This document shows positions 1-10,064 of a stretch of 64,000 nt of DNA, piece after piece. The notes beneath the pieces were generated by a model. That model searched no databases, was not told the origin of the DNA, and saw only the letters and a program-made list of their open reading frames with translations. The DNA comes from Amblyomma americanum (Eukaryota > Arthropoda > Arachnida > Ixodida > Ixodidae), in contig NC_135500.1 in NCBI RefSeq assembly GCF_052857255.1, positions 108,050,201 through 108,114,200 on the forward strand, written 5' to 3'. The position numbers were made by a program, and so were the translations under genes. Each line of letters opens with the position of its first letter. Position 1 is the first letter of the stretch.

Positions 1-16
1 CTGGAGACTCTCCACT

Positions 17-624
17 CTACTCGTCCTGTGAGCTGGAGATCACTTCCTGCACGTCTCCGTGAGTTGAGCTGTCCTGCTTCCAGGCCTGCTGCTGGTATTG
101 CCACTCTTGCGGGACTATCCGCATGGCGCGATCCTTCATATCCAGCACCATCTGCAAAAAGGCGACCAGTGTAGCGTCCTGCTCCGTAGCTTCCTTGCAA
201 GTCTTGAGGCCGATGTAGCGATACGATTCGTCCTGGGCCACGTAAATATAGCCGGCAGCCCGGGTGTCGCTGTTGTCTTGCGAGATGAACGAAATCTGCT
301 GCACCGGATGATGGAACGGTAGCTTCCCGGTCCTTTCGTCGCGTATCTTGACTTCCTGGAGGGATGCGGCAAGCTGGACCATCTGTTTGGGATGTCAGGA
401 GACGCGGACAGCTTCCTTGAGTAGGCGCACGGCGTGTTGGAACAGCCCATGTCCGTGGGCATCGGGTACTACCTGCTTGCAATGAGCTTGGCCCGGAAGA
501 GGAGCCCCTCCCCCTCGAACCGCGACCGGTAGCCGCCAAGAGTGCGTCCTTATTCCGTTTTGGGGCTGCGGTGGCGGTTATAGGAGCGCCGCACAACAAA
601 ACATGCCGAGGAACTGCTGTTCAT
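17..624 (-). pseudogene. Disabled (Dab)-like PTB-domain sequence, copy A, broken
   Basis: Read on the minus strand from an ATG at 624, the region matches the phosphotyrosine-binding (PTB) domain of Disabled-family adaptors. In that family the domain binds NPxY tails of membrane receptors and phosphoinositides at the plasma membrane. The second half of the domain is open from about 382 to 17 and contains KIRDERTGKLPFHHPV, ISFISQD and AGYIYVAQDESYRYIGLKT, followed by a QMVLDMKD helix end. The first half lies in another frame and has an in-frame stop just upstream of the open part, so no complete domain can be made. No intron interrupts the PTB homology. Copies B, C and D (10065, 29920 and 31200) share both the coding part and the flanks. 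The call rests on motif recall, not a search; the Dab family is favoured over Numb because of the VPDARG...CQDAM and EKTG...HPVNRISFI motifs seen in copy B. Confidence 0.62.
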
Positions 625-1353
625 GGCGTCCTCCCTTTAGGCTTTCTTCGTCTTTCTCTTCCTTGTAAAGCCGTAGAGCATCGTGGTTATGCCCCAGCTT
701 CTTCCTTATTGTTTTACAATTTTTCCAACATTATCGTTATTGAGGCGTAGTTCTGGATATAGACGCTAGAGGCTCCTACACTATTCATTGAAACTGGCCC
801 TATCATTCTTGAACCATTCAATAGCAACAGCAAGAAACTGCGTAAGGCGGAAGAACTTAGGTGAACGTAATGTTCCCAGCGGCATCACTACAGAGAACGC
901 TAAGGAGGCACAACGAAATGGGTAGAAGGTTCGCACGACTGAAGAAACCAAGCTGTTAGCTTTATGACATCAAGGAGATGCCCCTATCACGTGAATAGAA
1001 AAGTAGAGAAGCAAATTAGGGCCAATATTGGCCTTTTAAAATTTATAAACACAAGCCGAGACGCACCAGATATCCAGAGGACCGAGGAACGAAACATGAT
1101 CTTATCAAAATAAGACATTTAAATTCAGTCTGGTGCCAGAGTTACAGGATTACTGATTAAAAACAAACTAATCGTGGTTGAATACAATCCTGGAGTAGAA
1201 ACAGTAATGCACTTAATGCACTAGTAGTGCACTTTTGAAAAGTAGTAATTACCATTGTGCAACGTAGCCATTATTAAGAATCACTAAAAGAGCAAAACGA
1301 TAATACTTATTAACTGTTCTTTCCCGCCTCAGGAAAACGCTGATATCGTAACG
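625..1353. repeat. conserved non-coding flank of Dab-like unit, copy A
   Basis: This stretch lies upstream of the Dab-like ATG on the minus strand and has no credible gene. It recurs, diverged, at about 10641-11470, 30524-31160 and 31816-32540. Shared landmarks are the pyrimidine-rich stretch after the ATG, the phrase around gaggcgtagttctggatata (about 741), the runs near 960 and 1020, and the end near 1230-1353. It is part of the duplicated unit rather than unique sequence. Confidence 0.6.
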
Positions 1354-1696
1354 GCTGCGACATAATAATAATAATAATAATAATTGGTTTTTTGGGGAAA
1401 GGAAATGGCGCAGTATCTGTCTCATATATCTTTGGACACCTGAACCGCGCCGTAAGGGAAGGGATAAAGGAGGGAGTGAAAGAAGAAAGGAAGAATAGGT
1501 GCCGTAGTGGAGGGCTCCGGCATAATTTCGACCACCTGGGGATCTTTAACGTGCACTGACATCGCACAGCACACGGGCGCCTTAGCGTTTTTCCTCCATA
1601 AAAACGCAGCCGCCGCGGTCGGTTTCGAACCCGGGAACTCCGGATCAGTAGTCGAGCGCCCTAACCACTTAGCCACCGCGGCGGGGCGCTGCGACA
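1354..1696 (-). mobile_element. tRNA-derived SINE (Ruka-like), minus strand, with 9-bp target duplication
   Basis: The element itself is 1363-1687, read on the minus strand. Its head at the right end contains a tRNA-like promoter: an A box around gtggctaagtggttag and a B box around gggttcgaaacc. The body contains the shared SINE core (gcgatgtcagtgcacgttaa-like) and ends in a short TTA/ATT repeat at about 1363-1383. It is flanked by the direct repeat gctgcgaca at 1354-1362 and 1688-1696. The paralogous site near 11470 lacks the element, so the insertion is younger than that duplication. The same family recurs at 2234, 8833, 16147, 19333, 49615, 54072 and 56626. The Ruka name is by resemblance to the tick SINE and is tentative. 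Confidence 0.8.
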
Positions 1697-1884
1697 ACGC
1701 TGATGCGGGATTCACGTGCTGGAAAAAACGACGATCGCGTGCTCTCTCACTTTGGGCTCTCAAACTTATACTCATTCTTACAGAGGGCAGGAAAAAGGAA
1801 GACAAGCTGTACACAAATAACATTGCTATCCACTACCGTGTATACACCAGACTGCTTCTCTGGCGCCTCATAATCATCTTCGCA

Positions 1885-2100
1885 GCCGCAGTGGCTCAGT
1901 GGTTATCATGCTCTGCTGCTTGCCTGAAAGGCGCGGGTTCGATCCTGATCGCGGCAGTCGAATTTCGATGGAGGCAAAATTTTAGACGCTCGTGTGGTGT
2001 GCGATCTCAGTGCACGATAATGATACCCAGGTGGTCCAAGTTTCCGGAGCCTTTCACAACGGCGTCCCTCATAGCCTCACTCGCTTTGGGACTTTAAACA
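1885..2100 (+). mobile_element. tRNA-derived SINE (Ruka-like), plus strand
   Basis: The tRNA-like head starts near 1885 (A box around gtggctcagtggttat, B box around gggttcgatcc at about 1936), followed by the family core (tcgaatttcgatggaggc, gtgcgat...gtgcacg) and the conserved end gcctcactcgctttgggact. Possible imperfect target duplication: aatcatcttc on the left and aatctaaatcttc on the right. The corresponding sites in copies B (about 12270) and D (about 32830) of the surrounding unit lack it, which supports an insertion at this point. Confidence 0.75.
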
Positions 2101-2219
2101 CCCATGAATCTAAATCTTCTTGAGTGGATCTGAGATCAGGTTTTATTCCCAGCTGCTAGTCGCAATGGCATGCGACCAGCATTCGCTTGCGGCCACGCAA
2201 GAGCTCGAGAGCACCGCTG

Positions 2220-2930
<711 letters not shown>

Positions 2931-3960
2931 GGTGACCTGAGGGTCGCTTCTCATTCGATTCTCGGTTGAAATAAGATCTCCCGAGAATAATGTTGTTCTC
3001 GCGCTGTAGAGAATTTCGTCTACTTTGGTCACGCATCCTGCGCTTGCGCTTGGTCCTCTAAAGTGCTCTGGTCTCTTTACGCAAAACAGGATCGTTTTTG
3101 CAGTATTTAGCGTCATATCTGATTTCGCGCACCATTCACAAATTTTTGGCGAAATTGTCAGTAGGTTAATATAAAAATTCGGCCTAATATTCGTTTGTAC
3201 AGAAGGCAGTCATCTGCTAGCAGGCGGATATTGATATCTTGATGAACTTCAGCGGTCATGTAATTACCGCAGATTACGAAGAGGATGAGTCCTAAAACAC
3301 TTCCTTGGGGAACTCCCGATGAAAGTGGTAGCGTGTTGGATTAATGCCCTCCGATTTCAACGAACTGGATGCGATGTGAAATGTGCGTGCTTATTCAATT
3401 TGTTATGAATGAGGGATTACGAAAAGTCTTAAGTTTAGACAGAAATTCACCATGAGGGACGCGGTCAAGGAAGATCAGATCTTCCTCACCACATGAGTCA
3501 AGAATTTTAGCTATATCAGAGACTACTGTATAATGCTGAGTTATTATTGACAATCTCTTACGAAATCCATGCTGGGAATGAGGCAACAAATTATTAGTTT
3601 CCTGAATTTTTTGTGAAAATGTCAATGTGATGTTCTAGTAGTTACGAACATGTAAAAGTTGAAGATATGGGGCGGTTTTTTCCCAATAATAGACGATCAC
3701 CCTTCTTGTGAACCGCTATGATGCGAGCGACACGCCAGTCATCAGGTACAATGCCAGTACGTAACGGCAGACGAAAAACGGCTGCTGATATACGGGACAC
3801 TGGTTCGGCATAACGTCGAAGGAAGGAATTTGGGATGTTATCTGTACCTCCAGGCGATTTTCTTAAATATTCAGCACCAGTGAAGAAACACTGATCTGAG
3901 CCAGGATTTGATAGCAAAAACATGGCTGGGTCATCCCGATGCGACAACTAAGAATGCAAG
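2931..3960 (-). pseudogene. LINE reverse transcriptase fragment
   Basis: The minus-strand translation shows, in pieces, an RT N-terminal part around 3642-3947 (SPGGTDNIPNSFLRRYAE, LPLRTGIVPDDWRVARIIAVHKKGD), a palm segment around 3395-3625 (HSQHGFRKRLSI), and near 3190-3330 the TPQGSVLG-like and LLADD-like motifs of the active site. RT in such elements copies the RNA at the nicked target. Several frameshifts separate the pieces, so no functional enzyme is possible. It belongs to the CR1-like LINE. Confidence 0.7.
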
Positions 3961-4339
3961 TGAATGTTCGAAATATCAGCAATTTTTCCGGGCTCTGAAT
4001 TCACCTCATTATTTTTTTTAATGTGTACTGTGCTCAAGCTTCTAGTGCTAGGGTAACATGAGAGTCTATCTGTATTGGACGTCATAAACTTGGGCGAAAT
4101 ACTTACTTCGAGAGGAGAGCAACTCAGTCGAAAGGTGGGCTTGAAGTTTGTGAATTCAGAATTTCTAAATTTGCTCCTTTTCGCGGGCTTCAGCCTGCTT
4201 TTTAGGTGTATAATGTTTAGATTAATCCATGGGTTTCTTCATTTTGGAATAATTTGTGGATCTGGAATCAGTAGATTGATGCAATACTTAACTGTACTGC
4301 TAAACAGCACCCACAGCAACACTGCGTCAGGGCTCGCAA

Positions 4340-5090
4340 ACTATCCATCAGTTTCCAAACCTCGACAAATATAAACTGGTCATCAGCGTGGGTAAAAATC
4401 TTACAATTCTAGCTTCTGGCTTCTCGTTTGTCAGACAGTCAGGATGCTGACATGAGAACAACACAAGTTTGTGATCGGATACGCCATCTTCAGTGCGCAC
4501 CTTATACTCATTATATTGAGAAATATGACTGCTGAGAAACACAAGATTCAAAATCGAACTGTTGTGTTCTGTCACACGAGTGTTCTCATCTACTACCTGT
4601 TGCAGGTGAAATTTAAACACAATATCAAGTAGAGAGCTGTCGAGTAAATGAAGCAGTGGCTTATTAATCTGGTTTATAAATGGGATATTAATATCACTTG
4701 CCATTATTGTCTTTCTGTATTTCAGTTCGCACATACAATCTTAAACCGATGGGAAGAACTGTGGACAGGCTGATGGGGGACGATAAACTGCACACACCAG
4801 CATTAACTGACCCCGGCAGTCGAGCTTCAACAATAGGCGTTCGTGGCCTTCGATTTGTGGAAGTATACTTTCAGCAAATGTGCTCTTTAAAAATATACCA
4901 ACCCCAACCGCTCATAAAAGACGGTCACGTCGGAAAATTTAATTGGAGGGTGAGATTAAGGACTGAACGCTAATGCGATCATGCAGGCAGATTTCCGTTA
5001 TGATGGTTATGTGCGGGTCATATTTAGAACCAATTCAAGCTGCTCACATTTATTCGCCACACTCCTGGCATTAAAGCTTGATATCCTCAG
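4340..5090 (-). pseudogene. LINE endonuclease (APE-type) fragment
   Basis: On the minus strand the region starts with a FNARSVANKCEQLELVLN-like motif near 5085-5030 and ends with the open segment 4348-4734, which contains RVTEHNSSILNLVFLSS and EDGVSDHKLVLFSC. These are the beginning and the terminal SDH block of an apurinic/apyrimidinic-type endonuclease that nicks target DNA for LINE integration. The middle is broken by stops. It sits between ORF1 (right) and the RT (left), the usual ORF2 order. Confidence 0.65.
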
Positions 5091-5399
5091 CTGAATAGGA
5101 ACAGAGCATGCATCCTGTCAAGGGGAAGATTGCGGTTCACAAGCCTTTCTGAGAAGAACGCGTTTATTCAGTGTGTCGTCCCAGACAAAGATTATGTTCA
5201 GTTTGTTATGCATAAAGACAACACGTTTTACAATGCACGTCTGCTCAGTGCTTGCACGCTGCCACAGAAGTTTTCTTTTTTTTTGCGGTGCCAATTTTAA
5301 CTAAAATCAGTTTGCTTTGCGAACCAGACAACCCCTTTCTAGAAAATTCTAAAAGTACAAAGTAACTGGTGTTTTTCCCGGATTTCTGCAAAGACCGTG

Positions 5400-5785
5400 T
5401 ATCCTGGCGATAGAGTTGCATGAGTGATTAGGATTGGTAAGAAAAAAAGACATTTTGTACTAGCGATTTGCGCAGGGTTCCCTCATTTTCTTCGTCTCCA
5501 TCTTTAATACCAAAAATATCAAGGTTACATCGGCGCCTGCGGTCCTCAAGATCAATTAAATGTTTATTGTGTTGCTCAATTTCGCGCTCCAAAGTACATA
5601 CTTTATCCTGACGGGTCGCAATCTGCTCCGTTTGGTCACTAAATTCCTCAAGCTATTTATAGACTTCAGGACAAGTGAAGGACTTTCAAGAACCTCGATT
5701 TTGTTTTCTGTTGATGTCACACTGTTGAGAATGTCTACAAGCTCATTCAATATAAGGGTTTCGCTGTTTTTCAGCTTAACGCCAT
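5400..5785 (-). pseudogene. LINE ORF1 remnant (nucleic-acid-binding / coiled-coil protein)
   Basis: The minus strand encodes a Leu/Ile-rich helical stretch (NELVDILNSVTSTENKIEVL, about 5750-5690) and, in another frame near 5560-5500, an LEDRRRRCNLDIFGIKDGDEE-like motif of the kind found in many LINE ORF1 proteins between a coiled coil and an RNA-binding fold. ORF1 proteins package element RNA. The frame is lost at least twice. It lies immediately downstream of the 2A motif. Confidence 0.5.
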
Positions 5786-5836
5786 TTAATTAACTGTAGG
5801 TCCTGGGTTTTCTTCAACGTCTCTGCATACGAGCAC
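5786..5836 (-). other. 2A-like ribosome-skipping peptide motif at the LINE ORF1 start
   Basis: Codons at 5836-5798 on the minus strand read VLVCR followed by DVEENPGP, an exact match to the DxExNPGP signature of 2A and 2A-like peptides. In such peptides the ribosome fails to join Gly and Pro yet continues, giving two products from one frame. The residues before the motif (ITIAFACKVL-like) are hydrophobic, as in known 2A peptides. A stop codon follows three codons later (5786-5788), so the present copy is broken. Published work reports 2A-like sequences near the N terminus of ORF1 in several APE-type LINEs; this looks like a tick example. Confidence 0.8.
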
Positions 5837-5837
5837 C

Positions 5838-6053
5838 TTACAAGCAAAAGCAATTGTAAGCAATACCTAGAAATGCCCGTGCGCAGTATATAACCAACAA
5901 CATAAGCTCATCACTACGAAGCCAGTGAGCGCAACTAGACTGGGGAATAAGCAGGGAACGTTTCGTGAGCGTCATGATTCGTGAAGCCTCGCCGTGCCGA
6001 CTCAAGAATAATCGCTGCTTCCACTCTCTTAAATTCAAGCCAGGTGACGTCAC
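5838..6053 (-). CDS. 71-codon leader reading frame upstream of the 2A motif
   Basis: An ATG-started frame of 71 codons runs on the minus strand up to the 2A region but ends in a stop in a different frame from it. If the two were once in the same frame, this would be the leader peptide released by the 2A event. It has a hydrophobic C-terminal part (LMLLVIYCARAFLGIAYN). I recognise no domain. It may equally be chance coding in a 5' UTR. Confidence 0.3.
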   Translation of the reverse strand: MTSPGLNLREWKQRLFLSRHGEASRIMTLTKRSLLIPQSSCAHWLRSDELMLLVIYCARAFLGIAYNCFCL

Positions 6054-6638
6054 AGGTGATGTGATTCCGATTTCAGCTGCATAGTAATTGCTCAGTTCTG
6101 CTGATGATGAGGAAGTCGGTGTGATTGAATAAGGTTCGATGTCTTGCAGCTGATGCGATGGACATCAGCGTGTTATCCACGGTATGACGGAGTTGGCCAG
6201 CAGGAAAATCTCCGGAGCAGGCAGAAAGCGTTCTGTGAGTGGCATGATTTCTGGAGCCTCGCCGTTCCCACTCTCACATACGCCTTTAATGTCATCCCCC
6301 CATGAGAAAATTGGGTACAGGCCATTCTTGCTTATCGACTTCCACTCACTACGAATGCATCAAATCAAATCAAATTTTATTTCTGCCTTGAAAAGGTACA
6401 GACAGTGGAGGCGCAGAAAAAGCTGTAAGATACAGCTTGACAAAGCCGCAGCCCCCTCTAGCTTGGCAGCGGCTTGACAGCAAAGCTTATAAAACAAAGA
6501 CAGTTGGTTAACGTAATAACAGGTATACAATAATGAAACTACAAAATAAAGTGAAACAATATTATACAATATAATACAATATTGCATCCACATTAGCTCT
6601 CGACAAACACAGATCGATAGCAAGGAAAAAGGATAAAC

Positions 6639-6812
6639 ATATTCTACATGGTTTGTTTTTTTTCAGCAGCGCAGGAGACAAAGGACGTGGCAAGTGCACA
6701 GACACGGCGCTTCAGCGCCGTGTCTGTGCACTTGTCACGTCCTTTGTTCCCTGCGCTGCTGAAAAAAACCATGTCGCACCAACTTGCCCAAGCTTCTACA
6801 ATATTCTACATG
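6639..6812. mobile_element. 150-bp hairpin (fold-back) insertion with 12-bp target duplication
   Basis: The direct repeat atattctacatg at 6639-6650 and 6801-6812 brackets 150 bp (6651-6800). Within it, about 6651-6711 and 6714-6771 are near-perfect inverted repeats around a two-base loop at 6712-6713 (stem sequence tgtctgtgcacttgtcacgt on the right arm). The rest (6772-6800) is a short non-palindromic end. No coding potential is seen. It lies inside the LINE 3' end, so it inserted after that LINE. It could be a MITE-like DNA element or a retroposed small structured RNA. Confidence 0.75.
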
Positions 6813-6823
6813 TCAACGTACAT

Positions 6824-7131
6824 AGCACGCAAAGATTTTTTGACGAACTAAAGAGGTCAAAATTATTATATGCATATGTATTTAACAGGGAAGGAAGAGT
6901 GAATTGCAGGCGTTCTCTACCTGAATTTATTCGAGGAGTCGGCACCACACAAGTCTCCGCATACCTTGTCGTTTAGTAGCGCGCAAAGATTTTTTTTACG
7001 AACTGAAGAGGTAGAAATTATTATATGCATATGTATTTAACAGAGAAGGAAGAGTGAATTGCAGGCGTTCTCTACCTGAATTTATTTGAGCAGTCGGCAC
7101 CACCCAAGTCTCCGCATACGTTGTCGTGTAG
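6824..7131. repeat. tandem duplication of 154 bp in the LINE 3' end
   Basis: About 6824-6977 and 6978-7131 are two adjacent, highly similar copies (both contain attattatatgcatatgtat and gaattgcaggcgttctctac). The duplicated part covers the C-terminal codons of the LINE ORF2 (INSGRERLQFTLPSLLNTYA in both copies) and the start of the 3' UTR. Confidence 0.85.
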
Positions 7132-7445
7132 CTCTCTTCTCGGGCATGTAATTCAGCAAGGTAACGTATGTAGTTTACATTCCTACTTGTTTCAAATTTA
7201 AACCGGATACTTAGACGATATTTATACAAGTTGTGAATTTTTACCACACCAGTTTCTAAAAAGAGATCTGCGCTTGGATAGTAAAAGGGAACATTGTAAA
7301 TAAGACGAAGGAACTTTTTCTGTAGAATATAGATACGTTGAAGACAGCTATCCGTGGCTGTACCCCACACTAAGTGCCAGTAGTTTAAATAGGAGTAGAA
7401 AAGGGAATTATAAAGGAGTAGCTTTATCGCCACCATCCTTCCCTG

Positions 7446-8240
7446 TTCCATCAATGGCGACCATTGCATTGCTGAGACCCTGTCTCCCGCCCAGGAAGCT
7501 CGCCGGATCGGCCTATGGCAATTTTCATGAAATCGCTGCAACGCTTCGCCGGCACCGCGAATTAGCCTACGAAGGATCCGGGCGCGCAGAGACGTGAATT
7601 GCATCGTTGCGCAATTGGTTAGCCTTAATATTCAGACATTTTTCTTTAGTTTTTTACTGAAAGTATTTGTTAACAGTGCTGTTACATGAATGTTTTCAAG
7701 ATAACTAGATAGAATAGCCACTAAGTGCCACTGTATGAGTTTTTTGATGCCCTCAACACAGAAAGAACACGGGTAAAGTAGGTTTCCAAGCTGTATACGG
7801 AAACGCCTGCAGGACCATGACATCGCAGTAGTTATTAGCCAGCGAGCCTATGTTTCCGTAAAGATTTTCCTGGTCTATAAACGTTATTGTAAATAGGAGG
7901 CACAGCTTGTTAACGAACACCGCTGAGCACACGTGATTAATGGGCGCATCTCAAGTGGGAAGAGTTCTGCGTATAGCAGTTTCTATAATGACAGGCCTTA
8001 TTACATAATGCGTGTATGATTACACGTCACTCTATTTTCCAAAGAGAGCGGGGAATGCAATTATTAAATTAAAAATTCATTTCATCATTATTTTTACTTC
8101 GTTATTTTCCTGTCACTGGAATCCAAGGGACGAAAATAATTATCCCATAACAGCATCATATTCATTACGTGCATTCCACACTCCCCCCCCCCCCCCCCCC
8201 CCGCCTTTTAGGTAGTGAAAATCACCAATTGCTTTCAAGA
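7446..8240 (+). repeat. gypsy integrase tail and its shared downstream flank, copy I
   Basis: From 7453 the plus strand aligns by eye with 14163 onward: gctgagaccctgtctc here against ccgagaccctgtctc there, then matching segments to about 8180. The first 150 bp correspond to the last part of a gypsy integrase; the remainder is a non-coding stretch also found at 14350-15640 and 41680-42240. A pure C tract of about 19 bases sits at 8184-8202. No gene is seen. Confidence 0.6.
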
Positions 8241-8460
8241 GCGCTTCAAGGCATGGTACGATGGGCCTACGCTCTCAGTTATGTGGGTGGGGTTTGACGA
8301 CCGTTCAGGTACTGCAGCTTGCAGCTGAAGCTGCTGGCTCCCTGCGATGGGCCTTGTGTGAACGTTACAGAATAAGTGGCGTGAATTATAAGATGGCCCG
8401 TCTAACAAGGCTTGGTCGCCGTTTGGCAAGTCTGAACAGCCGCACGTCGTTCGCTTGAAG
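8241..8460 (+). pseudogene. gypsy integrase C-terminal (GPY-like) fragment, copy I
   Basis: The plus strand encodes a short piece ending in SGVNYKMARLTRLGRRLASLNSRT, matching the NYLIARLSATGRRSSKTEQPHVVRLNPC segment at 15715-15800. This resembles the C-terminal chromatin/target-binding part of Ty3/gypsy integrases, where a Y-x-V/I-x-R-L motif precedes a VHV-x-RLKP ending. It is separated from the integrase core by several hundred bases in both copies. Confidence 0.5.
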
Positions 8461-8832
8461 CCTTCCCGCACGTTAGACAACGTTTAAATCGCCCACTGGG
8501 CTTCGGCAGCGCAAGGGGAAATTGTAACGGCTGCTAAGACGTTGAAGCGGGATATCTCGACGTTGAGGTTACCCACATCTGACATTTCTTGCTCAATCTC
8601 GTTGTAACAATTGTTGTAATAATAGAAGATACATTCACACGAATAAAATTGAAAAACATCTGGCGGGTAGCCTAGTTTAGCGCCAGAAACACAATGTAGC
8701 AAAAAAAACGCATACTAAAGAGGGGAGGGATTATTGACCTGTGCGGAATGGTTGAATGCGGCTAAGAGATATGAACTCACCTCAGCTTTCAGAGCAAAAA
8801 GACCGAAACAATTAAACTGCAGTCGTAAGCGA

Positions 8833-9070
8833 AACACCACCGCGGTGCCTGGATGTTTTTGGCGTACGACTGCGATCCTAAGGTTGCGGGTTCGAACCCA
8901 GTCACGGCTACCATATTTTGTTGGAGGCGAAATGCAGAGATGCCCATGTCCTGTGCTATGTGCGCCCACGTTAAAGAATTCCATGTGGTATAAAGTATTC
9001 CGGAGCACTCCGCTACGGAGCCCCTCATATTCCAGGCATCGCTTCGGGACGTCAGCCACACATACAAATG
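8833..9070 (+). mobile_element. old tRNA-derived SINE, plus strand (paralogue of 16147)
   Basis: A B-box-like gggttcgaaccc (about 8890), then ttggaggcgaaatgcaga and gtgctatgtgcgcccacgtt, show the Ruka-like SINE in a diverged state. The same SINE lies at the same relative place in the paralogous segment at 16147-16375, followed in both by gaataatagcaatccccg. It was therefore present before the segment was duplicated. Confidence 0.65.
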
Positions 9071-9130
9071 GCAAAAAAGATAACCACAGATTTCGACATA
9101 GAAAACCAAACATGGAATGAATAATAGCAA

Positions 9131-9570
9131 TCCCCGCACATTTGTACCGTATTTTTCCATGTATAATTTCTGGACGCTAAAAACACCGCGTGGGCTGCGT
9201 CGCTGCGATATGCGAGCGTAGGGCCTCGGACAGAATAAGCAGAAGATTGGAAAGACATTCCTTTATGTTGTCATAATTTTGTGCAGCGCATGGGACTGCA
9301 CTGACACGGGCGTCATCTCGAAGGTTTGCCGGCGCCAAGCCCAGGGAAGCCATGGTCACATCCTCCGTGTAGGTGGATTCACACGACGGATCATTGTCCT
9401 GCGGACCACCACAGACTTGCCGTCACGTGACGATTCAGTTCCGATTCTTGAGGCATGCGCTTGGCCCGCGATTAACAAGGCATGTCAAGACCATGTGCAT
9501 GGTGATGCAGAGGTGAAGGTCAAAGGAAGAGGTGATAGTGGCATTCTACATCCGCGCGGCTTTTTTCCGC
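9131..9570. other. stretch without recognised gene at the left end of Dab-like unit B
   Basis: No credible reading frame is seen. Parts of it (about 9420-9600) resemble 42300-42470, for example gacggagcggaag. On the minus strand it would lie downstream of Dab-like copy B, so it may contain decayed 3' coding or UTR sequence of that unit. Confidence 0.35.
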
Positions 9571-10064
9571 ACATGGCCCAAGCGAGGATCTGACGGAGCG
9601 GAAGTGGGAGTGGGACGGCAACTAACGCCTGAGTCGCCTGTGGATAGTGCATGTGTCAAATCAGGTTGGCGCGGCTCCTTTTCAGACTGCGGCGCTGGAG
9701 TAGCCGTTTCCATCTTTTGCGACATGACGGTAAAGGGGAGGGTCCCTGTAGCGGCGCGAGGGAGATGGGGCGGCCTGTCTCCGGAAGCACCAGGCTGCAT
9801 GGAAGTAGAGGTTGCGAACCGGATATGAGAGTCGCCGACTCGGCCCATAATCTACGGGACAGTGGAGGATGGTCCAGGTCGAATATATCAGGTGAGTTCA
9901 ACGTGGCCGTGGTGTCTGCAATCATCACCACCAGCTTGATGTCCTCTCGCACAGGGTTCTCTTTTGACTGCAAGTGGAGAGGTTCGTGCAGCCTTTAACT
10001 CGTTTTTGCGACAGGGAGCTTGCCGGTCGACGAATCCATTGAGCTGGAGGTACCTTCGCGCACA
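9571..10064 (-). pseudogene. conserved 3' part of Dab-like unit, copy B
   Basis: On the minus strand, downstream of the PTB frame, a segment with QSKENPVREDIKLVVMIADT and TTATLNSPDIFDL (about 9973-9880) matches the equivalent piece of copy C (SEQNPMQEEMKMTTMMTGAT and TTTLNSPGIFDY at about 29860-29760). Conservation at protein level suggests it was once part of the same coding sequence. I do not recognise a named Dab domain in it. Confidence 0.4.

Larger units (their letters stand above)
6360..7445 (-). mobile_element. 3' end of a CR1-like LINE (RT thumb/C-terminus and 3' UTR), minus strand
   Basis: An open frame from about 7440 to 6996 (minus) contains LLLYNSLFYSYLNYWHLVWGTAT, LQRIYILQKKFLRLIYN and a C-terminal LPSLLNTYAYNNFYLF. 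This is the thumb and C-terminal region that follows the RT domain in CR1-like LINEs; the listed frame continues right into unrelated gypsy-derived sequence. The 3' end of the element is at about 6360, where the plus strand reads atcaaatcaaattttatt (an A/T-rich tail in reverse). The 3' part carries a 154-bp tandem duplication and a hairpin insertion, both described separately. Confidence 0.65.
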
